Shown: positions 23,434 through 34,829 of the stretch, piece after piece
How the letters are laid out: each line of letters opens with the position of its first letter
Position numbering within the stretch: the stretch's first letter is position 1
From: Girardinichthys multiradiatus
Taxonomy: Eukaryota > Chordata > Actinopteri > Cyprinodontiformes > Goodeidae
DNA: 64,000 bases
NCBI RefSeq assembly: GCF_021462225.1
Contig: NC_061804.1
Span: forward strand, 38,019,975-38,083,974
Direction of reading: 5' to 3'
Made by a program: the position numbers and the translations under genes
Notes under the pieces: model-generated
What the model saw: the letters and a program-made list of their open reading frames with translations, nothing else
Told to the model about the DNA's origin: nothing
Databases searched by the model: none

Positions 23434-24735
23434 CATGTAGGAGGTTGTGTATGTGCACAGGAGACTGATTTAGCAAAAAACTATTTAAATATTGTGTATT
23501 TCATTGTGTTTTGTTTTGTTTGTTGTGCTAAAAAGTTAGAGTGCTAGCAGGCCAATGTTGATGCTACTAATTTGTTTTGGGTTGTGTTTTTAAAGTTAAG
23601 GCAAACTTTATTTCAGTGAGCAGTTTAAACACTGATGGTCCAGTAATGTAAGCTTGCTCAGTTTTATCTGCCTTTTCCATTCTCTTCTCAATAACCTGCA
23701 TAAAAAAGGTCAACATAGTCCTTCAAAAAAAAGTGCAAACTTGTGTTACCCCTAATGCTAAACTAGAAGCTATAGCTCGAATTCTAAGATGGTAACAAAC
23801 ATTATTTCAGTTGTTAGTACAACACAGTACATTTTCTCGATTGGCTGTAATGCACCGCCAACACTCATACACATTATATTTGTACATAAATTCAATAATT
23901 GTATTAATTATGTTTGAAGGTACATGTGGAACTTACAGGGTTTCTAAATAAGCTATTTCCTTTATGTTAGCTGATTCGCTAATCTGGATGTGACATCATC
24001 ATGCCACCTGCCATCCGACTGTCAAACTGTGAGTCTATATCCGCTTTAAGTCCATCACTCCATTCAAAAATCATTCACTGTAATGGACAGTTAACATTAA
24101 CAATCCACTGGCAAAGGTTATTGATTTCTAATTTGGCAAATAGTACTTTTAAAAAACAATTTTACTAAAATATTATTTTCTTTTCTTTCTGCTTTAAATT
24201 GTCAACTTGTTTGAACATATAGCAACAGTTGTTCTTAATTAGTTTTAAAACTAGTTTGAACTCATTCCAAATTCTCTAAACACATCATGGTTCTGATACA
24301 AACATTCACACTGAACTGTGATGTCTTTTTTTTTTTTTTGTTGTTCTTCATTTTTTATAGTTTATAAGTTTTCCTCATCCTTTTTATTTGTACCCAGTAG
24401 TGTAGTTGAATGTTATTAGCATGTTTAAAAGTTTGATAACTGAAGTATTTCAACCTGAATTACTTGAATTATTTTGTTAATAAATTTTTATATTTGGGGG
24501 AGAAGGTGTTTGTGCTTATTCTGTATATGTGTGGCTTGCTGTTTGAGAAATTACTCCTTTCTAGTTTTCTACAATACCACACCTCACCAGGCAGGCATTC
24601 ATAAACAATAATTGATAGACACTTTTTTGGCTATGAGAAACAGGTGGTGCCCTGACTTTTTCATTTTGATCTAAATTACTAACATTGTTAATAATTGCCT
24701 TTTAGTACTTATTGATAGTTATTCAACTCACTAAA
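23434..24735 (+). repeat. A-type LTR-like repeat, right part (split)
   Basis: It matches 9150-10335 in order: TATTTCATTGTGTT, CTGGATGTGACATCATC, the poly(A)-signal region TTAATAAATTTTTATATTT (about 24478), AATACCACACCTCACC (about 24572) and GGTGGTGCCCTGAC (about 24644), then about 80 bases more. It begins where the nested solo LTR ends. The TGGTGCCC string recurs at the same place in both A-type copies and may mark a primer-binding site. Confidence 0.6.
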
Positions 24736-25200
24736 CCAGCACACTAACCTCTGGGGTAGGGTTTTTTGTCCATAGCATCCAGTTCTACAATCTGTACACA
24801 AACTTCCAAATCTAATAATTTGATTGGTGTGCTGTGTTACTAACAGAAACAATCACACAAGATTTTTAGACGTAGCAAATATACAGGAAACAATCTGCAT
24901 TAGGTGACAAACTTGTTTTGCACTATATACAAACATGCACTTTCTGCATTAAGAGTCAAACATACACGTTGATGTGCAGGACTAAATGAGTAACCACACA
25001 TGTGTTTGTGCATCCCATTTACTATTTCATTTCAGCCCCCACCCACAGTGTCTGTGGGTGTGATTGACTTTTTCATTTTGTTTGTGTAAGCAGGTTTTTT
25101 CCCTTGTTGTTACTGCTGAGAAGTGGCCTATCCACTGCCTACCGCTGTGAGCTTTAACCCACAAGCTCCTGAGAGATGTGTTACTCACCCCATCAAATCT

Positions 25201-25219
25201 ACACACACACACACACACA
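25201..25219. repeat. (AC)n microsatellite
   Basis: Nine and a half uninterrupted AC units are directly visible. Confidence 0.95.
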
Positions 25220-25906
25220 TGCATCTCTATACACACATATCAAAGTCTCATTTATGCAATACACACCCATAATTTACATTAATTACCATAGATCTTGCAT
25301 GTTCAGGCTGCCAGCAAGGTCACAGCTGAAACATTTCCTCATATAAAGATAACATGTATGGCAGCTGGAATCGCACATTGCAGATTTACTTCAGGCAGTG
25401 TAGCAAGGGGAAAAGATCTGACTCTGTATTGTGCCTTATACAACTAATCCTGCTACCAGCTATGACATGTGAAATACATAGACATTATCACATAATTGCA
25501 GGGTGCACCAGTGAGGATGTCTCTCAGAGTAAGAGCCCTTAATGCTAAACAATGGGCCCTCTGTTCCCTCAGTGGAGGTATGTAATGGCACAAAAAAGGG
25601 GAGTGGGATGGATGGAGCCAGTGATGTCTTTCTCACCCAGCCCTCTCTGTTCGCAGTGGTTCTATCACAATCAACTGGTTAAACAGCCTTTATTAGACAG
25701 CCATGCTGATTGGGCTCACCCCCCACCCCCACCACTGTTTCCTTCAGGACTGAATGTAACGATTCTCTAGGATGGCAGCAGATCCAATCCCACTTCCTGC
25801 TTTGAATCCAGACAGAAAGAAAGCAGTGGATAATTTTCTTCTCCTTTGTGCTGTCTCTAACTGAGATGGATGCAGCTGAGATTTCTATATATCTCACCTT
25901 ACATAC

Positions 25907-25934
<28 letters not shown>
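25907..25934. repeat. (GT)n microsatellite
   Basis: Fourteen uninterrupted GT units are directly visible and likely length-polymorphic. Confidence 0.95.
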
Positions 25935-25938
<4 letters not shown>

Positions 25939-28597
25939 ACCGTATGCAAGAAATGCTTTGGTCTGTGTCTTAAGACTGAGTTCGGTGTGGCAGTGGGTCA
26001 GCATAGTCTGGTTTCAAGGATTGTGAATAATTTCTTCATTACCTCCACCTCATATTTCATTGAACATGAACAAGCTTCCTGCTTGAGGAGGAAGGAGTCA
26101 TTCCTTGTATACTTCTTTTCTCACTTTGCCTCCCTCACCAACCCCCTGAGAGCTACAGCTGTCACAGTGTCACTTTTCCCATCTATAATTGAGGAGTGTG
26201 CACAGCACACAGCCTGTGAAACCATGTCAACTACTGCCACTTGCTTCTGTTAAATAATCAGGCAGAACCAACAGAGGGGGTATGCTTCCGTTGCTGCTTG
26301 TGCAATCAGTCCCCCCCTCCCCCTATTTTAGGCTAGTTGCTAACTCGCAGTTAGTCTCAACTGACTGTGTTGCTATTAAAAAGTCTTCAACTTTGCCTGT
26401 CATCAACATTCTCTTACTTTATTATGTTGGTAAAGATTCTGAGGTAAAGGAATGGTGGTAATAACATAATCTCACATTGTGTTCCAATGGCTTAAGCATT
26501 AGAAGATATGTTGCTTTGGTTAAGTAATGCTACATTATTGGCTTCTTACTCATCTGACATTGTAGCAATCCCAATGTGATCTCAGACTACCACAGAATCT
26601 TTGGACATGACTAACAGTACCACGTCATATTAGTGACATCATATATACTGCAAACATGCTTCACTGCTACAGTGCTGTTGCAGCAATGACCCAATAATGT
26701 TACCTCATCTCATGGTACACTATACTGACCCTCTGTCTGCACTGAAGAAGATTCACTCACCAAGGGATGCCGAATGTTCAGAGTGGTTCAAATGGCAGGG
26801 CATTATCACTCATTGATGACAGACATCATAAACAGGACAGGACCTGGTGTTTTACACAGGCTGCTAAATTTCTTCCCATTTTGAACAACACATGATTATC
26901 AGCATGATTCTGTATGCCAACTGTGAAGGCTAAAATTTTGGTATGATGGAGGTGCCATTATTTCAACCACCTAACCTAACCAACTACATCCAAAGCTGAA
27001 CATGTGACCCGCGCCGGAGCTGTTAATGTCCAGTTTCAGATTAAACTACCAGTAGAAAGTACATTTACCACCAATGCACTGGTTCTTTTCTCAGTAATTT
27101 CTAAAATTGGAGATTAGTGACTGTTTTGAGGCACGGAAGCTAGATTTTAACTTGAATCCGGGCTTTCAAACTCTTGATGTTTAGGCCTAAATGTTCATGT
27201 AAAACAGGTGGAGATGGCAAGAAATGAACAATCACATCCAAAAAGCGGGAAGGAAAAGAAAATTGTGACTGTAACTGTGTAAATTAGTGTCAGTCAGTAT
27301 TACTGCTATATTCTAAAAGCAAAACATCATTTGATTATGAAATGAGTGTGAACATGGGAGAAAACACTCTCTCGCTAACTCTTGGTATGATGTTGTAGCG
27401 GGTGGTTTGATTATGCTAGTTTAAAGCCATAACTAATTCACGATCAGTTCTAATGTTGAAGAAATTCTTCTGGATTCCTATCCAGATGGTAATATCTTAA
27501 TGTTATGAAACTCTCCCTCCCTAAAAGGGTTGGAAAGAGTAATATATCTTCTTTTACCCTTGGTACGATGAAGAGTCACAATGTGGGTGAGACTAGGCGA
27601 CACACTCAGAACCAAGAAGCTGTTCCCAATCAGGTGAACTAAGCCAGGATCAGAGTGGTTAAAATTGAATTGCATTGTTTTTATTCACTTTTTCAATCTA
27701 ACAGCTAGATTTTTGGTTACAATTTGGTTCAGTAGTCCAAATGGGTAGATCACATAGACATTCTGAGGCCACTGTCAGAAGAGAGACTGCCAACCAGTCT
27801 GAAGGACAACACACATCGGAAGCGCCAGAAGAGATGTGTCGATCTTCACCAAACTTAACCTACCAACTTAATTAATTACACACAGACTGATGTTTACAAA
27901 ACTTTATTTCTGTTAAATATGATGATTTTCTGCTTACAGCTAATGAAGACATGACATTTAAGATAAGAAGTATTTATTCTTTTAGTGACTAGATACAATA
28001 TAATATTACAGATTTTTATGTGTTTTATAGTTGTTTTATTTGTTGCTTTGTTTTGCTATGGAGCCATGTGTATCTTTAATAAACAGAACTAACTAATATG
28101 ATTTTGAGAATAAAAACATTTTCATTATGCTCTAATTCCTCTTTATAAGGAGTGCAAGTTATTCACCCTTTAGACAGACAGATTTATGATAGGTTTTAGA
28201 ATAGAAAAAACAATGTATTTTAATTAATTAGAATGATTTAATTGTTGATACATAAATATTAAGTAGTCAATCAACTGCTACAGTTAATAAGTCAAGCTTT
28301 TTGAGGCTCATCCCTTCACTAATTAATCATTATCAACATCCAGTCACTGCATTATTCTTTGACATACTGAATTAGTTTTATTCTAGACCTGCATTTTCCA
28401 AAGTGTCCCACTTTGTTTGAGTCCAAAGAATATTTTCCTTGGGGATCATCAGGGTGTTCTAGATAGGCCTCTGTGTTCTTTTAGGTCAGCATTGGTTGTT
28501 GCTTTGGAAGTCTCATGGATGCCATATTTGCCAAGTTCATTTTTATTGTAGTTACTATTTTAGATAGGAGACTTACAGCATTTTAATTTATAGACAA

Positions 28598-28628
28598 CAG
28601 TGCTACCAACTGCGCCACCGTGCAGCCC
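28598..28628 (-). repeat. SINE head fragment
   Basis: The bases GCTACCAACTGCGCCACCG, followed by TGCAGCCC, are the complement of the tRNA-like head seen in the SINE at 5288-5658. The rest of the element is absent. Confidence 0.6.
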
Positions 28629-28859
28629 ATGGATCAAACACCTGTTGTGAATTTTGCCATTAAGCTCCTTGTTAGAGAACAGCAAGTTGTGCAAAAAGTA
28701 CTGACACACTGAACAGTTGTAGGACATGCAGCAAAGATCTCAACGTTGGGAATCTAACTGAGGATGGCTTTGTTGAGGACTTTGGCCTCCGGATATGAGG
28801 TTCCCTCTCCACCACCACGGAACTATTCTGTTTTAGAGGAAACTGAGTTTAAGTGCTCA

Positions 28860-29074
28860 TACTCATACTGGTACTCGTCATCTTCCGCTTAATCCGGGAC
28901 CGGGTTGTGGGGGCAGCAGACTCAGACTTCCCTTTCCCCTGGGGGGAGCCCAAGGCGTTCCCAGGCCAGCCGAGAGACATAGTCCCTCCAGCATGTCCTG
29001 GGCCGTCCCCTGGGCCTCCTACCAGTGGGAGGTGCCTGGAACACCTTCCAAGGCGAATTGATTAATGATGTCAT
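28860..29074 (-). mobile_element. RTE LINE 3' fragment with target duplication
   Basis: The complement carries the far C-terminal coding end of the RTE family seen at 31119-34077, the part that copy has lost: PRTCWRDYVSRLAWERLG-like residues near 28960-29000. It then ends with GGATTAAGCGGAAGATG and a GAGTACC-type tail at 28860-28885. It is flanked by 28844-28859 and 29075-29090, which match at 14 of 16 bases. The fragment is therefore a discrete 5'-truncated insertion about 215 bp long. Confidence 0.75.
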
Positions 29075-29090
29075 TGAATTTAAGTGTTCA

Positions 29091-30458
29091 GTGCGGCACG
29101 CTGTGTGGTGGGGGAGTGGGGTGCGGCGGGGGTTCTTAGAGCAGGGCTGTGTGTGGAGCTTGCGCTGTGTGGGTGTGGCTTCATCGGCTTTTCAGCCGTG
29201 GAGTTCACCTGTGGGGTTGTGCCCCTGTGGGGGAGGGGATTCGTGGCGTTTGGGTTCGGGGGGATGTGTTCGATATCGGTGTCCTTGTTGGGGGTGGCCC
29301 TGTGGGGAGGTTCTTGTTGGGGTTCACTGGGGGTGGACGACTCATGGGGTTGGGATCGGAGCTTGTTGGGGGGTCGGGATGCATGAGGGTGGGAGTGGGT
29401 GATTGTGACTGTGTGTGCCTGTTTTTTTTCTTTTGCGACAGGTTGGGTCTTGGACTGCTCCCTCTCCTGGATTAGCTTAGGCAGGTAGTGTGGGAGGAAA
29501 TAGGCTCCCCATAATATGGGGAGCCTATTTCCTCCCACACTACCTGCCGGTGGTTGGAGTCTCTGCCCACTGGTGTACTTGTGGTTCTCGGTGTCCGGGG
29601 TCAGGTGCATTGGTGTGTGCTGGCTCACTCCCGGTGGCTGCTCGCCGGGGCCTCTGCTTGGGGGGTAGTGTGTCCCGGGGTCTTGGGCCTCTGGGTCCAT
29701 GGCTGAATCTGCTCAGGCGTGGACGGCTGCCGGCGGGGCCTGTGGGCTCGTCGCTGCGGCTCCCTGGGGCTTCTGCACTGTCGCTGCTGGGTGGTTCCCC
29801 TGGGACTCTCCACTGCTCTTCTCTGGGGGTTGCAGTAGTCCCGGCAGTGGTTCTCCTGGGGTTCTTGTGCTTTGGGGGGCCTTTGGATGTCTGTGGCTCG
29901 GATCTCCTCAGTTTCCGTCCAGGGACCATGGGGCAGGCCTGTGGGTCCTCACACTCGCTATTGCATATTTTTGTGGAGAAACCTTGTACACAAAAGCGCG
30001 TCCACACCCATACTCACAGGTGTTAAGCTTCAGGTGTTGACAGATACACAGATGTTCTATATTGGGCTGCACCTCTCACTAAGTACATTTTACATTCAGA
30101 ATTACCGTGTACTATTTTGTTTAAAAAAAAACAGCTGCAGGTGTATAAGCAAGCAGGGTGTAATCTTGTATTCTCTTCATCCTTCTTTCTCTCCTCCACT
30201 CTTTCCTCCTTTTCTCCCCTTTTTCCCCCATCTCTCTCTATTTTGAGCTTATTTTTTCCTTTTCATTTCAGTCTCCGTGTCTGTAACAATTGAAATATTC
30301 CCAAAGAAGTTTATAATAAAGTTTATTTTATAAATATCAAGCAGAGGTTTAAAGCATTAGCTGTGATGCTCTGCTTGTGAAAGTAAATCTGTTGGGCAAT
30401 TTCTTGGCACTCAGACAACAATTCTGAATGCTACTCTGCCGGACATGACACAGTAAAA
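29091..30458 (+). repeat. G/T-rich poly(A) retroposon, copy 2
   Basis: The most complete of the three copies. The G/T-rich half (29180-29400) matches 7270-7450. The middle matches copy 1 through GGTTGG..TTGGACTGC and CTCCTGGATTAGCTTAGG, and then carries an inserted hairpin arm (see 29481-29547). The 3' half has AATAAA at 30315-30320, GTAAATCTGTTGGGCAATT and GGACATGACACAG plus an A run. Frames of up to 206 codons on the minus strand (29080-29700, proline/threonine-rich) and 178 codons on the + strand arise from the same biased sequence and are not conserved between copies. I cannot place this family in a known class. Confidence 0.7.
29481..29547. repeat. Perfect 33-bp inverted repeat hairpin
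   Basis: Arms 29481-29513 and 29515-29547 are exact reverse complements separated by a single A. The right arm corresponds to sequence also present in copy 1 at about 7745-7795. The left arm has no counterpart there, so it was added in this copy, most simply by fold-back template switching. Confidence 0.9.
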
Positions 30459-30484
30459 AATTAGGTAATAATTATTACCTAATT
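30459..30484. repeat. 26-bp AT-rich perfect palindrome
   Basis: Bases 30459-30484 are self-complementary (half-site AATTAGGTAATAA). The half-site recurs at 30491-30501. The palindrome abuts the A-run end of the G/T-rich retroposon. Confidence 0.8.
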
Positions 30485-30859
30485 ATTACATTAGGTAATA
30501 ATGTTCTGTGTCACATTTAGGGTTTACTACAGAAGCCCTGAACGGCAAGTGAGAAAAGAAAATCTAGATTCAAGAATTTCTAAGTTGGTCTTTTTTTTGG
30601 TTCTGCCCAGGTAGTTTTTAGTCTTGTTTAATACATTGATATTTAACAACTGAGGCTAGTGGTTGGATCAGCTAACTAAACTTTAGTTGAACAAAATTCA
30701 AAGACAGGTATTAAGAGAACATTTATAGAAAAATGAACTTAGATGAGCAAGAACCGTTAAAACTGCTGCTTTCAGTTGCGACATGGCAGACAAGATGACC
30801 CTGCAAAGGATAGTGATGGGAAACTGAGAAGGTCATTGGAGTGTCCCTATGCTCTATCC

Positions 30860-31118
30860 AGGAATTGCTTCAGAGCTGCTGCAAAAACAAGGAACCATAC
30901 ATCATGAGAGACTCCTCACCATGAACCTTTTGAACTGGTGCCATTGGACCAAATATACCACAGCATGAAAAGCAGAACCCCATACTGCTACACAGCTTTC
31001 TGCCACAAGCTGTTAAAATGCTAAACAGCAGTAACTTTATACTGCTGCACTTATTTTATTTTTTTTATCTATTTTGTGGATTTTCTATCTAATTATGTTT
31101 TACGCAAATCTGTTGAAT
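30860..31118 (+). mobile_element. LINE 3' end interrupted by an RTE element
   Basis: A + strand frame reads SFLPQAVKMLNSS at about 30995-31035, a typical C-terminal phrase of Rex1/L2-type fish LINEs. It is followed by a T-rich 3' UTR. The sequence is cut at 31118 by the RTE insertion and resumes at 34092 after the duplicated target. The clade call is tentative. Confidence 0.45.
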
Positions 31119-31377
31119 AAAATATCGAGGCACGTGACGTCGCCCGGTACGGCGGAGCCGGGGTCCCACCCTGGAGCCAGGCCTGGGGTCGGGACTCGTC
31201 GGAGAGCGCCTGGTGGCCGGGTTGCTCCTCGCGGGACCCGGCCGGGCCAAGCCCGAACGAGAGACGCAAGGCCATCCCCCAGTGGGCCCACCACCTGCAG
31301 GGGGAACCGTGAGGGACCGGTGCAAAGAGGATTGGGTGGCGGACGAAGGTGGAGACCTCAGCGGCCCGATCCACGGA

Positions 31378-32385
31378 TGCTTAGGCTGGCTCTAGGGACG
31401 TGGAATGTCACCTCGCTGGGGGGGAAGGAGCCTGAGCTTGTGCGGGAGGTCGAGAGATATCGACTAGAAATAGTCGGGCTCGCCTCCACGCACGGCGTGG
31501 GCTCTGGAACCCATCTCCTTGAGAGGGGTTGGACTCTGTTCTACTCTGGAGTGGCCCACGGGGAGAGGCGGTGGGCTGGTGTGGGTTTGCTTGTTGCCCC
31601 CCAGCTCAGCCGTCTCGTGTTGGGGTTTACCCAAATGGATGAGAGGGTCGTATCCCTGCGCCTTCGGGTTGGGGAGAGGTCTCTGACTATCATTTCAGCC
31701 TACGGGCCGAGTGGCAGTGCAGAGTACCCGGCCTTCTTGGCGTCCCTGTCGGGGGTGCTGGATAGTGCCCCTCCCGGGGACTCCATTATTCTGCTGGGGG
31801 ACTTCAACACCCACGTGGGGAACGACAGTGACACCTGGAGAGGCGTGATCGGGAGGAATGGCCTCCCCGATCTGAATCCGAGTGGTGTTTTGTTATTGGA
31901 CTTCTGTGCTAGTCACGGATTGTCCATAACGAAAACCATGATCAAACATAAGGGTGTCCATCAGTGGACTTGGCACCAGGACACCCTAGGCAGGAGGTCG
32001 ATGATCGACTTTGTTGTCGTATCATCAGACCTTCGGCCGCATGTTTTGGACACTCGGGTGAAGAGAGGGGCTGAGCTGTCCACTGATCATCACCTGGTGG
32101 TGAGTTGGATCTGCTGGAGGAGGAGAAAGTCGGACAGACTTGGCAGGCCCAAGCGCATAGTGAGGGTCTGCTGGGAACGCCTGGCAGAGCCCTCGGCCAG
32201 GGATGTATTCAACTCCCACCTCCGGGAGAGCTTCGACCAGATCCCGGGGGATGTTGGAGACATAGAGTCCGAGTGGACCATGTTCTCCGCATCTATTGTC
32301 AATGCTGCTGCCCGTAGCTGTGGCCGTAAGGTCTGCGGTGCCTGTCGTGGCGGCAATCCCAGAACCCAGAACCCGGGGGTGGACA
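31378..32385 (+). pseudogene. RTE endonuclease (APE-type) domain
   Basis: From the ATG at 31378 the frame opens with [13 protein letters not shown], the N-terminal motif of apurinic-type endonucleases. It contains ISAYGPSGS (about 31700), the metal-site motif [10 protein letters not shown] (about 31795) and [10 protein letters not shown] (about 32080-32110), the C-terminal catalytic SDHH-type motif. This domain nicks target DNA to prime reverse transcription. All its motifs are intact. The frame is lost after GNPRTQN near 32366 because of a 7-bp tandem repeat (AACCCAG), and the remaining codons to the stop at 32456 are out of frame. Confidence 0.85.
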
Positions 32386-34054
32386 CCGGCAGTAAGGGAT
32401 GCTGTCAAGCTGAAGAAGGAGTCCTATCGGCTGTGGTTGGCTTGTGGGACTCCTGAGGCGGCTGACGGGTACCGTGAGGCCAAGCGTGCTGCGGCCCGGG
32501 CTGTGGCAGAGGCAAAAACTTGGACCTGGGAGGAGTTTGGTGAGGCCATGGAGAAGGACTACCGGTTGGCCTCGAAGCAATTCTGGCAAACCGTCCGTCG
32601 CCTCAGGAGGGGGAAGCAGTGCTTCGCCAACACTGTTTATAGTGGGGGCGGGAGACTGCTGACCTCGACTGAGGACATTATCGGGCAGTGGAAGGAGTAC
32701 TTCGAGGATCTCCTCAATCCTGCCATCACGCATTCCGTGGTGGAAACAGAGGCTGGGGACTCGGGGTTGAACTCTTTCATCACCCGGGCTGAAGTCACCG
32801 AGGTGGTTAAAAAGCTCCGCGATGGCAAGGCTTCGGGGGTGGATGAGATCCGCCCTGAGTACCTCAAGTCTCTGGATGTTGTAGGGCTGTCATGGTTGAC
32901 ACGTCTCTTCAACATTGCGTGGCGGTCGGGGACAGTGCCTCTGGACCGGCAGACTGGTGTGGTGGTCCCCCTTCAACTACAGGGGGATCACACTCCTCAG
33001 CCTCCCTGGTAAGGCCTATGCCAGGGTATTGGAGAGGAGAGTCCGACCGATAGTCGAACCTCGGCTTCAGGAGGAGCAGTGTGGTTTTCGTCCCGGCCGT
33101 GGAACACTGGACCAGCTCTATACCCTCTACAGGGTGCTCGAGGATTCATGGGAGTTTGCCCAACCGGTTTACATGTGTTTTGTGGACCTGGAGAAGGCAT
33201 TCGACTGTGTCCCTCGTGATGCCCTGTGGGGGGTGCTCCAGGAGTATGGAATCGGGGGCCCTTTACTAGGGGCCATCCGGTCCCTGTACGAGCGGAGCAG
33301 GAGTTTGGTCCGCATTGCCGGCACTAAGTCGGACCTGTTCCCAGTGCATGTTGGACTCCGGCAGGGCTGCCCTTTGTCACCGGTCCTGTTCATAAAAGTT
33401 ATGAACAGGATTTCTAGACGCAGCCAAGGGCCGGAGGGGGTCGGGTTTGGGGACCAGTGGATTTCGTCTCTTCTTTTTGCAGATGACGTGGTCCTGCTGG
33501 CCCCCTCTAGCCAAGACCTACAGCATGCGCTGTGGCGGTTTGCAGCCGAGTGTGAAGCGGCTGGGATGAGGATCAGCTCCTCCAAGTCCGAGGCCATGGT
33601 ACTCGACCGGAAAAGGGTGGCTTGTCCTCTTCAGGTTGGAGGGGAGTTCCTGCCTCAAGTGGAGGAGTTTAAGTATCTCGGGGTCTTGTTCACGAGTGAG
33701 GGAAGAATGGAGCGGGAGATCGACAGACGGATCGGTGCGGCTGCCACAGTAATGGGGGCGCTGTGCCGGTCCGTTGTGGTGAAGAGAGAGCTGAGCCGAA
33801 AAGCAAAGCTCTCAATTTACTGGTCGGTCTACGTTCCTACCCTCACCTATGGCCATGAACTTTGGGTCATGACCGAAAGAACGAGATCCCGGATACAAGC
33901 GGCTGAAATGAGTTTCCTCTGTAGGGTGGCCGGGCACTCCCTTAGAGATAGGGTGAGGAGCTTGGCCATCCGGGAGGGGCTCGGAGTAGAGCCGCTGCTC
34001 CTCCACATCGAGAGGAGCCAGTTGAGGTGGCTCGGGCATCTATATCCAGGATAA
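32386..34054 (+). pseudogene. RTE reverse transcriptase domain
   Basis: The reading frame continues in a second phase ([16 protein letters not shown]..., VDEIRPEYLKSL at about 32840-32875). It is broken near 32970 by a short deletion and resumes in a third phase with YRGITLLSLPGKAYARVLE. RT motifs follow in order: CGFRPGRGT (about 33078), FVDLEKAFDCVP (about 33180), GLRQGCPLSP (about 33353), LLFADDVVLLA (about 33470) and FKYLGVLF (about 33668). The thumb region reaches SQLRWLGHL, where about 80 expected residues are absent. The catalytic FADD is intact but the polypeptide cannot be made whole. Confidence 0.85.
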
Positions 34055-34091
34055 GCGGAAGACGACGAGTACGAGTACAAATCTGTTGAAT

Positions 34092-34829
34092 GATCTGAGA
34101 GAAATAATCTCTTCTTTTGTTATGCATTACTGCTTTAAAGCTAAGGCAAAGATCTCACATTTAACAAAGTAAAAAAGAAATATACTGTACATACTGCAAG
34201 GAATTATTGATCAAACAAAGAGCAAGTGCCCTGATTAGTTTTATTGGAGCAGAGAGCCAAACAAATTGGCAAAATACTGATGAAAACATGACTGGAGCAA
34301 AGAACCTGTCCTACAGAAAGCAGGAAAACCTCTTTAATGCATCAATTAGACCTACATTGGATGGTTTTTCAGCCAAGCTCCTTCTCTTCAGACACCTTTT
34401 CCTGCCATTGTGTCTGATCCCTGTCAAACATATTACTTTGGTTCTCCAAATCTCTTTTTTTGACTGTCAGTGTTGTTTTCTCCACTCTACCCTCCTTTTC
34501 CCCTCTCTCAACATGAAGCTCAAAGGACACCAACAGAATGTCAGTTCAGCAGTGTGTTTAGAGGGATTTCTGCAGAGGAGAAATACATATTTAATGACAT
34601 CTCCAAAGGGCTGAGTCTTTTTCAGACTCAGCCCTTAACCTCACCGGAGATAAACACAGGGATAGAAAGGGACATTATCCATACTTACCTATAGTTGAAG
34701 ATAACATTTTTCAGCTCCCTCTGCAAATTAGGTTTATTGGATAGCATCGATTTGCAATAAACAAAATATACAACAGGTCAGCACAAGCAAAAGTGGTCCC
34801 TCTAAATGAAACACAATTAGTCAGTTTTA
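34092..34829. other. No recognisable gene
   Basis: It starts with the remainder of the LINE 3' UTR interrupted by the RTE, then AT-rich sequence. The 135-codon + strand frame at 34207-34614 shows no family resemblance. Confidence 0.4.

Larger units (their letters stand above)
24736..28597. other. Long stretch without recognised genes
   Basis: Nearly 4 kb without any mobile-element or exon signature that I can support. It holds two dinucleotide microsatellites, listed separately, and a C-rich run near 26310. The 127-codon frame at 25870-26253 reads through the (GT)n tract and is not credible as a gene. Confidence 0.4.
31119..34077 (+). mobile_element. Nearly complete RTE-clade LINE
   Basis: A GC-rich island in AT-rich surroundings. 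The 14-bp target duplication CAAATCTGTTGAAT at 31105-31118 and 34078-34091 is perfect, so the insertion is comparatively recent. It has a 5' UTR of about 260 bases, an endonuclease, a reverse transcriptase and a short GAGTAC-repeat tail, the RTE layout. Three lesions inactivate it: a 7-bp tandem duplication near 32366, a deletion of about 25 bp near 32970, and loss of the C-terminal region just before 34050, where the frame jumps from GHL straight into the tail. The missing C-terminal segment is seen in the fragment at 28860-29074. Confidence 0.9.

Noticed and set aside
21654..23436. GTTCAT as the target duplication of the nested LTR
   Set aside because: The right-hand GTTCAT aligns with GCTCAC of the A-type copy and so belongs to the host. 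GGTT with TGTTG/CAACA ends fits better.
25870..26253. 127-codon frame at the (GT)n tract
   Set aside because: It starts through a microsatellite, giving a Val-Cys repeat, and has no other support.
29080..29700. 206-codon proline-rich minus-strand frame
   Set aside because: It is produced by the G/T bias of the repeat. It is not kept in the sister copy, and another long frame overlaps it on the other strand.
31074..31377. Upstream extension of the RTE frame to the ATG at 31074
   Set aside because: The first 45 bases lie outside the element (insertion starts at 31119) and residues before 31378 look like translated 5' UTR. The endonuclease starts at 31378.
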